This document shows, one piece after another, positions 19,644 through 28,518 of a stretch of 64,000 bases of DNA (the stretch's first letter is position 1; every line of letters starts with the position of its first letter). The DNA is from Rhizobium sp. CCGE531 (GTDB lineage Bacteria > Pseudomonadota > Alphaproteobacteria > Rhizobiales > Rhizobiaceae). A program made the position numbers and the translations under genes. The notes beneath the pieces are model-generated. The model did no database searches. It was not told where the DNA came from and saw nothing but the letters and a program-made list of their open reading frames with translations. The stretch covers positions 372,001 to 436,000 of the forward strand of contig NZ_CP032685.1 of assembly GCF_003627795.1 (NCBI RefSeq), given 5' to 3'.

Positions 19644-19667
19644 CTCCCGGCACGGTGGCACCGGGAG
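19644..19667 (-). terminator. Possible stem-loop terminator after the alpha/beta hydrolase
   Basis: CTCCCGG (19644-19650) pairs with CCGGGAG (19661-19667) around a 10-base loop, 9 bp beyond the stop of the minus-strand hydrolase. No strong T run follows on either strand. Confidence 0.35.
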
Positions 19668-19675
19668 CAATATCG

Positions 19676-20446
19676 TCAGTTCGTACGCGCCGCTTTTTCA
19701 ATGACCGCAGCGACTTCCTTCGCATGGACGACGAGGGAGGCATGGCTGCCAGCCACCTCTGTGGTCTTGGCCTTGATCCTGGCTGCGAACATCTTCTGGG
19801 TCTCGGGCGCGATTACCTTGTCCTTCGTGCTGACCACATAGAACGTCGGTTTGTCGTGCCAAGCCGCCGTATCGACCGGAGCCTCGTAGGCTGTGTGGTT
19901 TAGCGGAAGCTGCGAGTTTGCCAGGGATTGGGCGATCTTCAGAGGAAGGTCCGCCGCGACCGCCGAGGGAAACACTTTGGGATCGATATAGAGGTTGCCC
20001 TTTTCGTCGGGATGAATGGCCTTGGTGCCCTCGGTCGCCGGGCCGCTCTTGGCTAGGGTCGCCAGAGACTCTCCAACGTCAGGCGCGAAGGCGGAGACGT
20101 AGACGAGCGCGGAGACCTTGGGATCGTCACCGGCTTGCGTTATGACCACGCCACCCCAGGAGTGGCCAACGAGGACGGTCTTGCCATCCTGCTTCGCCAG
20201 TGCCTGTTTGGTGGCATCGGCATCCGCAGCGAGGGACGTGAGCGGATTTTCGACCAGGGTCACGTTATAGCCCTTCTTCGTGAGGATGTCGGCAACGGGC
20301 TTCCAACTTGTCTGGTTTACGAAAGCGCCATGTACGAGCACGATGTTGTGTGCCGCCATCTTTGGTAGATGAGCCGATTGGGCGGGTGCGGCAAACGCTG
20401 CCCCGGCGAAGAGAACGGTGGCGGCTGAGAGTAATATATTTCGCAT
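19676..20446 (-). CDS. Exported alpha/beta-fold hydrolase
   Basis: A 256-residue protein with a cleavable signal peptide (residues 1-23, MRNILLSAATVLFAGAAFAA) and an alpha/beta hydrolase domain. NIVLVHGAF gives the oxyanion-hole region, GHSWGG the nucleophile elbow Ser, and GSHASLV the catalytic His near the C terminus. The sequence resembles the EstC/salicylate-esterase-like group of periplasmic hydrolases. The start at 20446 has an AGGAG 7-8 bases upstream; the longer frame to 20533 would mask the signal peptide. It is divergent from an AraC-type regulator 208 bp away. Substrate unknown. Confidence 0.85.
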   Translation of the reverse strand: MRNILLSAATVLFAGAAFAAPAQSAHLPKMAAHNIVLVHGAFVNQTSWKPVADILTKKGYNVTLVENPLTSLAADADATKQALAKQDGKTVLVGHSWGGVVITQAGDDPKVSALVYVSAFAPDVGESLATLAKSGPATEGTKAIHPDEKGNLYIDPKVFPSAVAADLPLKIAQSLANSQLPLNHTAYEAPVDTAAWHDKPTFYVVSTKDKVIAPETQKMFAARIKAKTTEVAGSHASLVVHAKEVAAVIEKAARTN

Positions 20447-20654
20447 TGCTTGCTCCTGTTGGGATGCCGACAACCCCGATCCAGGGAAAGGGCAGGCGCT
20501 TGGGTCGCGCTTCGTGTTGCGGCAGTTTGCCAAATTGTTTGCTGCGTGACCTGTTGGCTCGCCGTGACACGAAATAGTACGAAGGGTTCTCGGACGTTAG
20601 GCCCCAATCGTCCGGATATTGTGTCTGATCGTCCGGCGGACTAACATCAAGGGC

Positions 20655-21620
20655 ATGGACATCCTCGCTGAAGTGCTCGATCGCGTTCGCCTTAATGGAA
20701 ACCTGCTCTTCCACTTCGAGCTCGGTCATCCCTGGAGCCTGGCCTTACCGGAGCGCCCCTACGCCCTGTTCCATTATCTCAGTCGTGGCTCAGCCACCCT
20801 CGCGCTCGAACATGGGCGAGAGTTCTGCATGACGGAGGGCGATCTCGTCGTCGTTACACGCGGCGAGCCCCATTTGATTTACTCGGATAGCCGGACGAAG
20901 CCGTTCCAGATTATGGACCTCGATCGACCCACCCATCTTGGCGTCGTGCATCACGGAGGCAGCGCGCAGCCGTTCGCGACAATGATCTGTGGCAATTTCA
21001 TTCTGTCGTGGCCTTCGCGCGGCAGCGTGATGGAGCTACTTCCGCCCGTACTTCTCCTGAAGCCGACCATGGACGGTGATTGGCTGGAGGCGATTCTGCG
21101 ACGCATGGTGAGCGAGTCGGCGCTTGAACGTCCCGGCCAACGCGTCGCGCTCTCGCGAATGACAGAGATGCTCTTCGTCGAGGTCTTGCGAAGCTGGATC
21201 AAATCTCTCGGCCCAGGAGAAGGCGGATGGCTTGGGGCGATGGCAGATCCGTACATTGGACGAGCGCTTGAGTTCATCCACGAACGACCGGATCGACCGT
21301 GGACTCTTCGCGACCTCGCACACCGTGTAGGGCTCGGCCGCTCAGTGTTTTCGGCTCGCTTCACTAAGCTCGTCGGTCAGTCCATGCAGCGCTATCTGAT
21401 CGCACGCCGGATGTCGGAGGCTGCGTTTCTACTAGAATCAAGCGATGAGGGTATTGCACGGATTGCAAGCCGCGTGGGCTACGAAACCGCCGCGGCGTTT
21501 TCGAAGTTGTTCCATCGGCACCACGGTCTATCACCCGGCCGTTATCGGGCAGCTCGGCGCACTGCCGGCGGCCCAAGGCCAGGGGATTTTCTTGAAGCAA
21601 AAGTCGCTGACTGGTCTTGA
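20655..21620 (+). CDS. AraC-family transcriptional regulator with cupin sensor
   Basis: A 321-residue protein with an N-terminal cupin-type ligand-binding domain (LALEHGREFCMTEGDLVVVTRGEPHLI) and C-terminal double HTH of the AraC/XylS type (WTLRDLAHRVGLGRSVFSARF ... IARIASRVGYETAAAFSKLFHRHHGLSPGRYR). It belongs to the group with the AraC-binding-like cupin 6 domain. The ATG at 20655 is preferred over a Met at 20619 because it gives the usual N terminus (MDILAEVLDRVRL). Divergence from the exported hydrolase suggests that gene as a target. Confidence 0.9.
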   Translation: MDILAEVLDRVRLNGNLLFHFELGHPWSLALPERPYALFHYLSRGSATLALEHGREFCMTEGDLVVVTRGEPHLIYSDSRTKPFQIMDLDRPTHLGVVHHGGSAQPFATMICGNFILSWPSRGSVMELLPPVLLLKPTMDGDWLEAILRRMVSESALERPGQRVALSRMTEMLFVEVLRSWIKSLGPGEGGWLGAMADPYIGRALEFIHERPDRPWTLRDLAHRVGLGRSVFSARFTKLVGQSMQRYLIARRMSEAAFLLESSDEGIARIASRVGYETAAAFSKLFHRHHGLSPGRYRAARRTAGGPRPGDFLEAKVADWS

Positions 21621-21661
21621 TTAAGCTGACGTCCATGCCGTCTTGTCATGATCGCGGGTCG

Positions 21662-22147
21662 CTACGGCCGTATAAGAACCTCAGCTTCAATCTCGACGGG
21701 AAGATTAAATGGCAGGCCCGCCACGCCTATCGCGGAGCGGGCGTGGGATCCGCGTTCGTCCCCGTAAACCTCCACGATAAGGTCGCTGAAGCCATTGATA
21801 ACGAGTGGATATGAGTTGAAGGAAGAATCTGTATTCACCATGCCAAAGACGCGAAGCCAGCACTCCACTCGGTCCAGATCACCCAATGCAACTTTCAAGC
21901 TGGCTAGCATCGCCAGTGCGGTCAAGCGAGCGGCTTGATAGCCTTCTTCCAACAGCAGATCCTTGCCCACCTTTCCGAGGGGTCCGGCAATTGACCCGTC
22001 TAAATTGAGGGGCCCGTGTCCAGAAATATAGGCCTTTGACCCTGCAATGCGGACCCAAGGAAAGGGGAGTTTAATGTGTGGCGGAAGGACGATCGGCGCT
22101 GGAAGTTTAAGTCCTAACCGTTGTAGCTGGCTTTCGATATGGGACAT
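21662..22147 (-). CDS. RidA/YjgF-family protein
   Basis: A 161-residue protein of the Rid superfamily. The sequence contains KAYISGHGPLNLDG, a GYQAARLTALAMLASLKVALGDLDRV helix and the RSAIGVAGLPFNLPVEIEAEVLI end that forms the trimer cleft, including the Arg used by RidA for imine/enamine hydrolysis. The longer N terminus fits the YjgF/chorismate-mutase-like subgroup rather than E. coli RidA (128 residues). No partner gene is obvious; it converges with the AraC gene. Confidence 0.85.
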   Translation of the reverse strand: MSHIESQLQRLGLKLPAPIVLPPHIKLPFPWVRIAGSKAYISGHGPLNLDGSIAGPLGKVGKDLLLEEGYQAARLTALAMLASLKVALGDLDRVECWLRVFGMVNTDSSFNSYPLVINGFSDLIVEVYGDERGSHARSAIGVAGLPFNLPVEIEAEVLIRP

Positions 22148-22593
22148 TGCTGATTGACTCCTATAATCGTTCCCGGCCGCTCACCGCTTAAATTATCTCT
22201 CAGCTTATCACCGTCGAGTTGATCCAAAAGATTTTGAACAACTGCGGGAACCGCTTTTCCTTAAATAACAAAACCATCGCTATCAGCGCCCCAGCAAGCT
22301 CATCAAGAAGCTGTGTGAACTGCTCTCCCCGAATGTCTGCAACAACATCCAAAATGATCATCATATCATTTCCGATTACCTGCAACGCTTTGTTGTGCAG
22401 ACCAAACTGCCCCTCAGCAGCGTACTTGTCTAGCGGCCGCTTTGGGCCATGACGCGGCCCAGGCGTAGGTCGCAACTGCGCCCCATCCTCGCCGTTCCCG
22501 GGCAAAGTGAGCCGCCCCGAAGGCAGCCGTTCGTTCCGATTGACCGTTTGCTGCTTCACGGAGATCGGCGGGCGGCCCCGGATGTTCGTCTCG
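22148..22593. other. 446-bp gap with no clear gene
   Basis: A lower-GC stretch between ridA-like and LysR genes. Both strands contain short open frames (minus strand 22200-22559, 119 codons; plus strand 22219-22452, 77 codons), but neither has a recognisable domain or a good ribosome binding site. The minus-strand frame ends in a hydrophobic segment. It may be the remains of a decayed gene; I would not call it coding without homologues. Confidence 0.4.
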
Positions 22594-23505
22594 CTATTCC
22601 AGATACGGCGTCAGCACATCTTCGATCCATTTCATGAATGCGCGGACTCGGCGCGACAGGTTGCTCCGATGTGCTACGACGAGGGACACGGCGATCGCCC
22701 GGCGACGAAAATCGGGCATGATCTCCACAAGCGCTCCACTCTCTAAGTATTGGCCAATCCCTATAAGTGGCGCCTGAATCAGGCCAAGGCCGGCGACGGC
22801 AGCGGCGTCGTAGGTCTGCGCGCTGTTGACGTGTAGCGCACCTGGCAACTGAAGCGTCGCGTAGCTGTCGCCGTCTGGATATTCCCATCCATAGGGCCTT
22901 GCGCCCAGCGTCGTCGAAAAATGAATTGTCCGATGTTCCTGACGCTGGAGATCTTCTAACGATCGAGGGACGCCATAGCGCGCCAGATAGGCGGGACTGG
23001 CAGCGTTGACCATGCGTAACTTGCCCAGTGGGCGGGCAATCAGCGTCTCGTCCTTTATGGGACCAAGGCGTAATACACAGTCGAACCCCTCGTGAACCAG
23101 ATCAACTTGGCGGTCGCTACTCGACACCTCCAGCTCCAGTTCGGGGTGGGCCGCCATGAAATCCGGCAAGGCCGGCACGATGGTTGTGCGCGCCACCTCG
23201 GTCGGAAGATCGACCCGCAGACGCCCGCGAAGCGCCACGCGATCGCCCGCGAACATCGAGTGTAGGTCATCGACCTCAGCAAGCAGATTGCGGGCACGGG
23301 TATGAAATGCGCGTCCGTCCTCCGTCAACTGCACGCTGCGCGTCGTCCGGTGCAGGAGCCTGACACCGACATCCTCTTCCAGCTTCCGGACCGCCATTGA
23401 CGCCCTTCCCTTTTGGATGCCCAGGCTATCGGCCGCGCGGGTGAAGCTCCCCATTTCCGCTACCGTTATGAAAATGAGGATGGGTTCGAGATTCTGCATT
23501 TTCAT
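22594..23505 (-). CDS. LysR-family transcriptional regulator
   Basis: A 303-residue LysR protein with HTH FITVAEMGSFTRAADSLGIQKGRASMAVRKLEEDVGVRLLHRTTR and an effector domain of the DmlR/YafC-like group (GRLRVDLPTEVARTTIVPAL). It is divergent from the doxX-like gene, and a perfect 20-bp dyad lies only 11 bp before its start, so it probably represses itself and controls the doxX/nmrA-like pair. Confidence 0.9.
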   Translation of the reverse strand: MKMQNLEPILIFITVAEMGSFTRAADSLGIQKGRASMAVRKLEEDVGVRLLHRTTRSVQLTEDGRAFHTRARNLLAEVDDLHSMFAGDRVALRGRLRVDLPTEVARTTIVPALPDFMAAHPELELEVSSSDRQVDLVHEGFDCVLRLGPIKDETLIARPLGKLRMVNAASPAYLARYGVPRSLEDLQRQEHRTIHFSTTLGARPYGWEYPDGDSYATLQLPGALHVNSAQTYDAAAVAGLGLIQAPLIGIGQYLESGALVEIMPDFRRRAIAVSLVVAHRSNLSRRVRAFMKWIEDVLTPYLE

Positions 23506-23515
23506 GCCTCGGTAT

Positions 23516-23535
23516 TGTTCTCTTTGGAGAGAACA
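23516..23535. promoter_or_regulatory. Perfect 20-bp dyad in the LysR/doxX intergenic region
   Basis: TGTTCTCT (23516-23523) and AGAGAACA (23528-23535) are perfect inverted copies around TTGG. The site lies 11 bp upstream of the LysR start and 83 bp upstream of the doxX-like start. Position and symmetry fit a LysR binding site; the half-sites are not the standard T-N11-A alone, so the assignment is inferred. Confidence 0.55.
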
Positions 23536-23617
23536 GTGGGTTCCATTGCTGGGTGTTTATCATATTCAGATGGCACAGTACGTTTCGAAATCAGATGATC
23601 CCATCGGAGAATGACAA

Positions 23618-24040
23618 GTGTCCAAAACTATGAACCTGCATCAGTTGCCTGAAACCATGGCCTTGCATCGCGCCCTTTGGGCCGGCCGGATAATGAGCGC
23701 GATTGTCGTTACCGCTCTGGTAGCGGATGGCTCTATTCAGCTTTTCGCGCCGGCACAGATTGCGAGCATGTTGCAGGAAACGGGGTTCGCGATGGACCTG
23801 ACGCGTGTCCTGGGTCCGATTATACTCGCCTGCGCCATCCTTTACGCCATTCCGGCCACCACCGTCCTCGGAGCGATCCTGGTGACGGGCTTTCTGGGAG
23901 GTGCGATCTGCGCCCATGTCCGCATCGGTGAGTTGGGGTCGCCGCCGGAAATCATTTCCCTGCTTCTGGGCGCGATGACATGGGGCGGCCTCTATCTGCG
24001 CGATCCCCGTGTCCGGGCCATTCTGCCACTCATCCGTTAG
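23618..24040 (+). CDS. DoxX-like integral membrane protein
   Basis: A 140-residue protein with four hydrophobic segments (about residues 24-42, 65-82, 85-105 and 110-125), typical of the DoxX-like/DUF4345 small membrane proteins. GTG at 23618 is used as start with GGAGA 8 bases upstream; a Met five codons in is the alternative. The next gene, an NmrA-type NAD(P)-binding protein, begins 45 bp downstream, and such pairs are often co-transcribed in redox-stress or quinone-responsive loci. Function unknown. Confidence 0.8.
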   Translation: MSKTMNLHQLPETMALHRALWAGRIMSAIVVTALVADGSIQLFAPAQIASMLQETGFAMDLTRVLGPIILACAILYAIPATTVLGAILVTGFLGGAICAHVRIGELGSPPEIISLLLGAMTWGGLYLRDPRVRAILPLIR

Positions 24041-24084
24041 ACCAACAGGGGCATTGTTCTGTCCCTAAAAATCAGGAGAAACGC

Positions 24085-24957
24085 ATGTTTTTAGTAACGG
24101 GAATCACCGGAAAAGTAGGCGGCGCAACAGCAGAACATCTGTTGGCACAAGGCAAAAAGGTACGCGCGCTCGTCCGCAATCGCGAAAAGGCGGCTAACTG
24201 GGCGGCCCAAGGCGTAGAACTGGTAGACGGCGATTGGAATGATTCGGCAGCCATCGAGCAAGCGCTCAAAGGCGTCGAAGGCGCGTTCGTCATGTTGCCT
24301 TCTGTCTGGGCGCCTTCGCCCGATTACAAAGAAGCCAAGGGCGTGATTGCGAATTATGTCGCGGCGCTCACCAAGGCAGCGCCGCCGCGGATGGTAGCGC
24401 TTTCGTCGATGGGTGCGAACAGGACCCGCGGGCTTGGGATGATCACGGCCTTGTCGCTTCTGGAGCAAGGTTTTCGCGACCTGACATCCCCAATCGCATT
24501 TGTGCGCGCAGGCGGCTTCTTCGAAAACTTCCTCTACGGCTTGCAGGTCGCCCAAGGCGGAACCCTACCGGTCTACTATAATCCGACAGGCCGGAAATCG
24601 ACCATGGTCGCGACGAACGACATCGGCGCGGAGGTCGCAACCCTTTTGACCGGGCCAGTCTGGTCAGGACAGCGCTTCATCGAGCTTGGCTCTATGGTCA
24701 GCGCGGATGAAGTCGCGGAGCAATTGGGTGAAGTCCTGAATCTCGACGTGAAAGCCTTTGCAGTCCCGCGTGCAGGGTGGGCGGAAGCGTTCGAGCAATT
24801 CGGTATCCCGAAGGGCCACACCGGGCCTGCCGAAGAAATGTTTGAGGCCGTGAATGCAGGATGGATGGACCTCGGAGTCGGGGGTACGGAGCAGGTAGCG
24901 GGTACGACGTCCGCACGCGATGTCTTCGCGGCTGCACAGAACGCCGCCAAGGCGTAA
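24085..24957 (+). CDS. NmrA-like NAD(P)-binding oxidoreductase
   Basis: A 290-residue atypical short-chain dehydrogenase: Rossmann glycine motif VTGITGKVGG at residues 4-13, then RALVRNREKA and DGDWND. The catalytic YxxxK of classical SDRs is not evident, as expected for NmrA/QOR2-like proteins that bind NAD(P) and act as quinone reductases or redox sensors. AGGAG precedes the ATG at 24085; an in-frame Met at 23980 would overlap doxX. Likely in an operon with the doxX-like gene under the divergent LysR regulator. Confidence 0.87.
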   Translation: MFLVTGITGKVGGATAEHLLAQGKKVRALVRNREKAANWAAQGVELVDGDWNDSAAIEQALKGVEGAFVMLPSVWAPSPDYKEAKGVIANYVAALTKAAPPRMVALSSMGANRTRGLGMITALSLLEQGFRDLTSPIAFVRAGGFFENFLYGLQVAQGGTLPVYYNPTGRKSTMVATNDIGAEVATLLTGPVWSGQRFIELGSMVSADEVAEQLGEVLNLDVKAFAVPRAGWAEAFEQFGIPKGHTGPAEEMFEAVNAGWMDLGVGGTEQVAGTTSARDVFAAAQNAAKA

Positions 24958-25177
24958 GTCCGGGACGGATCAGGCATGAGACGGAGACTGCTCGCTTCAG
25001 CGTCGGGTGCGTCGCGGGGAGCCCTCGACAGTTCAACGCAACGCCAAGCGCCTCCACTTCGGCCCGACCTTCTGAATCTCCGGAAGGTTTAGTGGTTTCT
25101 GTTTCATGACGCATGCATCCGGTGGTGCGAAATTCAAGACTTTTGCAAGCTGAGTTCGAACCAAGGTTGTCAATAGG

Positions 25178-25375
25178 TTGCGGCTTTTAAAAGGTATGCC
25201 CGAAACCATCAATGTAAACTCGGTGCTGGGCTTTTTGCCCGCACCATTTATGGGAATATATGCCAGCAGCAAGCATGCGCTCGAAGGACTGTCAGAGTCC
25301 CTGGATCATGAGATTCGCGAGTTCAACGTGTGCGTCGTCCTGCTCGCGAGTTCATCGCTCGCCGAGAATCCTTGA
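25178..25375 (+). pseudogene. Remnant of a short-chain dehydrogenase/reductase
   Basis: Translation of this short frame gives INVNSVLGFLPAPFMGIYASSKHALEGLSESL and HEIREFNVCVVL, the part of a classical SDR that spans the catalytic Ser and the YASSK (YxxxK) motif. The N-terminal Rossmann region and the C-terminal third are missing, and nothing coding is seen in the 220 bp upstream. It is a decayed gene fragment. The parental enzyme's substrate cannot be told. Confidence 0.7.
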
Positions 25376-25441
25376 GTGAGGTCAACCGCTTCCGCTGACG
25401 CAATCTTTTATCGAATCTTCGCGATATGCCGGTGCGAGTTC

Positions 25442-25747
25442 TTAAATTCCTGCCCCGTCGAGCTGCTGGGCATCGTCGCCTTCCCAAGGTGAGGGCATTG
25501 AGGTGCGATTGAGATTGGCCAAGGGCATCGGCATCCAACACTTCAATTCCGGCTCGGCATATTCGATGATGCGGCCGGGCGAGGAATCAGAGGCGCGCCA
25601 GCCTTCTGCGCCGAATTGATCGCCATTCGACCAGTACGCGAGGTCAACTTCTGCCGGGCCTTGTTCAGACGGGCGGATCGTGACGAGAATCCGACTGCCG
25701 TCTCTCGGCGCGCTTGCCATATGGCGCCAGCGGTCTGGCTTGTCCAT
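25442..25747 (-). CDS. Small hypothetical protein (MASAPRDG-type family)
   Basis: A 101-residue protein beginning MDKPDRWRHMASAPRDGSRILVTIRPSEQG. The MASAPRDG...ILV opening and the later W/CWMPMP stretch recall a small family found in rhizobia and phages (DUF551-like); function unknown. An AGGAGG sits 8 bases before the ATG at 25747, a strong reason for this start over an open frame reaching 25801. It is a single gene between the SDR remnant and a LysR gene. Confidence 0.65.
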   Translation of the reverse strand: MDKPDRWRHMASAPRDGSRILVTIRPSEQGPAEVDLAYWSNGDQFGAEGWRASDSSPGRIIEYAEPELKCWMPMPLANLNRTSMPSPWEGDDAQQLDGAGI

Positions 25748-26037
25748 CGTTTTTCCTCCTGCCTTGTTGCATGTTGCATGTTGCAAGTGTTGCCTCGTCA
25801 TCGAAAACGGTCAACTCAAACTTTGCAAAACCCATCCTCTCCCAGGGCTCTTCCACCGCGTTACAATTCGCCGTTCGTTATCTGGGCTGTAGATTGTCAG
25901 AATGGAAGCATGCGAGGATTGAAGCAGCGACCAGATTCCGGCGTGGCTGGTTTTCGCGATGCTACCGCTGGCAATGGCGAAGCTTCGGCCCATCATGATC
26001 TCCGGCTTCTTTTCCGTAGGTTCATCCAACCGGACAT

Positions 26038-26922
26038 TTACAGTTTCGGCACCGAAACGTCTTTGCCATTGGCGGCAATCAGCCACTCGCGAAAGATTTG
26101 TGCCTCATCGGAAAGACGGCTGGCCTCGAGCAGCCAATAGGATTTTTCCGTATCCAATGGCGTATCGAACAGGGTGACCAATGTTCCATCGGCCAGTTCC
26201 TCGGCAATGAGCGCGGTCGGGCAAAGACCCACGCCTTGCCCGCCGATGACGGAACCGATCATCAGGCTGAAATCGGCAAAGATCGGGCCGGGCCTTAGAG
26301 GCCGGTGGATGCCTTCGAGGGCGAACCAACGTGCCCAGGCTGCCGTCGTTTCATCGTGCAAGAGATCCAGATCGAGAAGATCGGCTGGCTTCCCGATCGG
26401 GCCATGACGATGTTTGTACTCTGCCGAGCAGGTCGGCCTCGTCTCCGCGGTCAGGAGCGAGATGGCGTTTGCGCCGGGTCTCGGTCCATGGCGTATCAGC
26501 AGATCGACGCTTGCCGCTTCCGGCGTCCTCGCATCGAGTGCGTAGACGATATTGATATGAATCTCGGGGTGCTCGTTCCTGAATGCCGGCAATCGCGGTA
26601 TCAGCCATCGGGTGGCGACGGAAGCAATGCATGCGACGCTAACGGGCCGCCCGTTGCCATCCAGCCGCAACCGTCGAGCTGCGATCTCGATATGTCCAAG
26701 ACCATTTGCGACCGCCGTCCCGAAATCGCGGCCCGCTATCGTCGCCGTCACGCCGCGGGCATGGCGCGTAAAGAGCTTGATATCAAGCCACTCCTCCACT
26801 GTGCGCACATGCTGGCTTATTCCCGCAGCCGTGAGATTGAGTTCGCTCGCCGCTTTGGCGAAGCTCTCATGACGGATGGCGGCCTCAAAGGCGCGCAGGG
26901 AGGCAAGTGGGATAGGTTGCAT
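26038..26922 (-). CDS. LysR-family regulator, GcvA-like
   Basis: A 294-residue LysR protein of the GcvA group: PLASLRAFEAAIRHESFAKAASELNLTAAGISQHVRTVEEWLDIKLFTR is the HTH, followed by an effector domain with ASVATRWLIPRL. It is divergent from the DUF1989 gene, and a perfect dyad lies 8-26 bp before its start. That layout suggests autoregulation and control of the DUF1989 gene. The inducer is unknown. Confidence 0.9.
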   Translation of the reverse strand: MQPIPLASLRAFEAAIRHESFAKAASELNLTAAGISQHVRTVEEWLDIKLFTRHARGVTATIAGRDFGTAVANGLGHIEIAARRLRLDGNGRPVSVACIASVATRWLIPRLPAFRNEHPEIHINIVYALDARTPEAASVDLLIRHGPRPGANAISLLTAETRPTCSAEYKHRHGPIGKPADLLDLDLLHDETTAAWARWFALEGIHRPLRPGPIFADFSLMIGSVIGGQGVGLCPTALIAEELADGTLVTLFDTPLDTEKSYWLLEASRLSDEAQIFREWLIAANGKDVSVPKL

Positions 26923-26929
26923 TCCTCAA

Positions 26930-26948
26930 GGCTAAGTAGGACTTAGCC
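26930..26948. promoter_or_regulatory. Perfect dyad between LysR and DUF1989 genes
   Basis: GGCTAAGT (26930-26937) and ACTTAGCC (26941-26948) are perfect inverted copies around a 3-bp spacer, 8 bp upstream of the LysR start codon. A regulator bound here would block the LysR gene directly. Binding protein inferred from position. Confidence 0.5.
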
Positions 26949-27048
26949 AAAGCACAAGCGCAATCGACGTTGCGCGAGGGCTTTATATCCTTACATTCCG
27001 GGCAAACGAATGGGTCGGTTCTAGATCGGTAAGGAATGAAACGTCGCT

Positions 27049-27909
27049 ATGGACAATCTTTTTGATATGCCTGCTCCCGCGGATGCCGAGGAGCGGCGCC
27101 GCAAGCCGCCGGTCGTCGTTTATCCTAACGGGACGCTGCCGCCGGCCGATATGGATGTGCTGCGTGCTGCCCGCCTGGACATGGCCAAGATAGAAGACAT
27201 CATCGTGCCGCCGCGTGAGGGCGGCAGCTTTCGCGTGCCAAAGGGACATTTCTTTCGCATCGTCGGCGTGGAGGGCTCGCAGGTCGGCGACCTCAATCTG
27301 TGGAATGCCGATGATCTTTCCGAACGGTTCTTCAGCGGCAAGACCCGTGCGCTGCACGGCACGCATGTCGGCGTCGGAGACAGATTATGGAGTAATCTGC
27401 CTTACCTGCGGCCGATGGCGACGATCACCCATGATACGCTCGGCTGGTACGGCTTCGATGCCGATGGAGCCGGCATTCACGATGTGATCGGCACGCGCTG
27501 CGATCCCTACACGAACCGGCTGCTGAACGGTGACGACTATCATCATTGCTGCCATTCCAACCTGTCGCGCGCGCTCGCCAAGGAGCTGAATATTTCCGTC
27601 CAGGAAGCCGAGTTTCACGTCCATGACGTGCTGAACGTCTTCATGTGTACCGGTTTCACGCGCGACACCTATCAATATTTCATGAAGGCAAGTCCGGTGC
27701 GGCCGGGAGATTTTATCGAGTTCCTCGCCGAGATCGATCTTCTCGGCGCTCTTTCGGCCTGCCCGGGCGGTGATTGCGGCAGCGAGCATTCGAGCGATAC
27801 GGTGCCCTGCCATCCATTGCGGGTGGAGATCTGGCGGCCCGAGCCTGCAAGCCTTGCCGGCAGAGCTTTTCCGGAACGCAACGCCTATCCCCGGACGCAC
27901 GGCCTGTAA
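27049..27909 (+). CDS. Urea carboxylase-associated family protein (DUF1989)
   Basis: A 286-residue protein with the DUF1989 core: GSQVGDLNLWNADD, FSGKTRALHGTHVGVGDRLWSNLPYLRPMATI and DVIGTRCDPYTN, then HCCHSNL and the Cys-rich LSACPGGDCGSEHSSD near the C terminus. Members occur next to urea carboxylase or amino-acid genes and are thought to be metal-binding hydrolase-like proteins; this one stands alone apart from its divergent LysR gene. Function here unknown. Confidence 0.82.
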   Translation: MDNLFDMPAPADAEERRRKPPVVVYPNGTLPPADMDVLRAARLDMAKIEDIIVPPREGGSFRVPKGHFFRIVGVEGSQVGDLNLWNADDLSERFFSGKTRALHGTHVGVGDRLWSNLPYLRPMATITHDTLGWYGFDADGAGIHDVIGTRCDPYTNRLLNGDDYHHCCHSNLSRALAKELNISVQEAEFHVHDVLNVFMCTGFTRDTYQYFMKASPVRPGDFIEFLAEIDLLGALSACPGGDCGSEHSSDTVPCHPLRVEIWRPEPASLAGRAFPERNAYPRTHGL

Positions 27910-27929
27910 TTCGATCGTCCGGGCTCAAA

Positions 27930-27962
27930 AAAGTTTGCCGGCGGTTTTCGGCCGCCGGCAAT
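27930..27962 (-). terminator. Terminator of the small exported protein gene
   Basis: TGCCGGCGG (27936-27944) pairs with CCGCCGGCA (27952-27960). Read on the minus strand the stem is followed within 3 bases by a run of six T, a standard intrinsic terminator about 58 bp after the stop of the 28019-28360 gene. The stem could also serve the convergent DUF1989 gene. Confidence 0.75.
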
Positions 27963-28018
27963 CCCAAAGTCGTCCATCAAGCCAAGCATCTGCCGGAGGG
28001 CAAAGCTCAGTTGATTCG

Positions 28019-28360
28019 TTAGTTGCACACGCGAACGCGCTCGTAGTGCCAACCCTCGTCATACTGGTTCTCGACCTGGCGGTTCTCGAACCAGCATCTC
28101 GGCGGCGGTGCTTCGTACACCGGACCTCTATTGGCAAGGGCGCCGCCGACGATCAGTCCGCCGAGGAGACCCGCAGCAACACCGCCGGCGATCGCGCCGC
28201 CATTGCCATGGTGATGATGGCGACGCCAATCGTCATGGCCGCGCCAGTCGCCGCGGCCGCGACCGTCGTAATACTGCGCCTGTGCGTTGCTGACAGGCGC
28301 CAATGCGCCACCTACCACCGCAGCGGCCAGCATAACCGTAAGAACCGTCTTCTTTATCAT
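28019..28360 (-). CDS. Small exported Gly/His-rich protein
   Basis: A 113-residue secreted protein. Residues 1-28 form a signal peptide ending AQA before QYYDGRGRG. A Gly/Arg/His-rich stretch (WRGHDDWRRHHHHGNGG) is followed by a glycine-zipper-like hydrophobic segment (GGVAAGLLGGLIVGGAL) and a C-terminal domain with two Cys and several aromatic residues (RCWFENRQV...YERVRVCN). The GGAGG before ATG 28360 fixes the start. Probably periplasmic or membrane-associated; similar small proteins are common in rhizobia, with unknown function. Confidence 0.75.
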   Translation of the reverse strand: MIKKTVLTVMLAAAVVGGALAPVSNAQAQYYDGRGRGDWRGHDDWRRHHHHGNGGAIAGGVAAGLLGGLIVGGALANRGPVYEAPPPRCWFENRQVENQYDEGWHYERVRVCN

Positions 28361-28518
28361 GACTACCTCCAAAGCAGCCTTCATGCTCAGCGAATGCGCG
28401 AGTCATTTAATCAACGTTTTAAGCATGATTATGTTCAGCTGAATATTCTATGAATGCGCCGTTCATCGGGCAAAAGATTGGAAAAACAGGCTCGAGCAGC
28501 GATTTTCGGCACGATAGT

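Noticed and set aside
22200..22559. 119-codon minus-strand frame before the LysR gene
   Set aside because: No recognised domain, poor start context and overlapping open frames on the other strand; recorded only as a gap.
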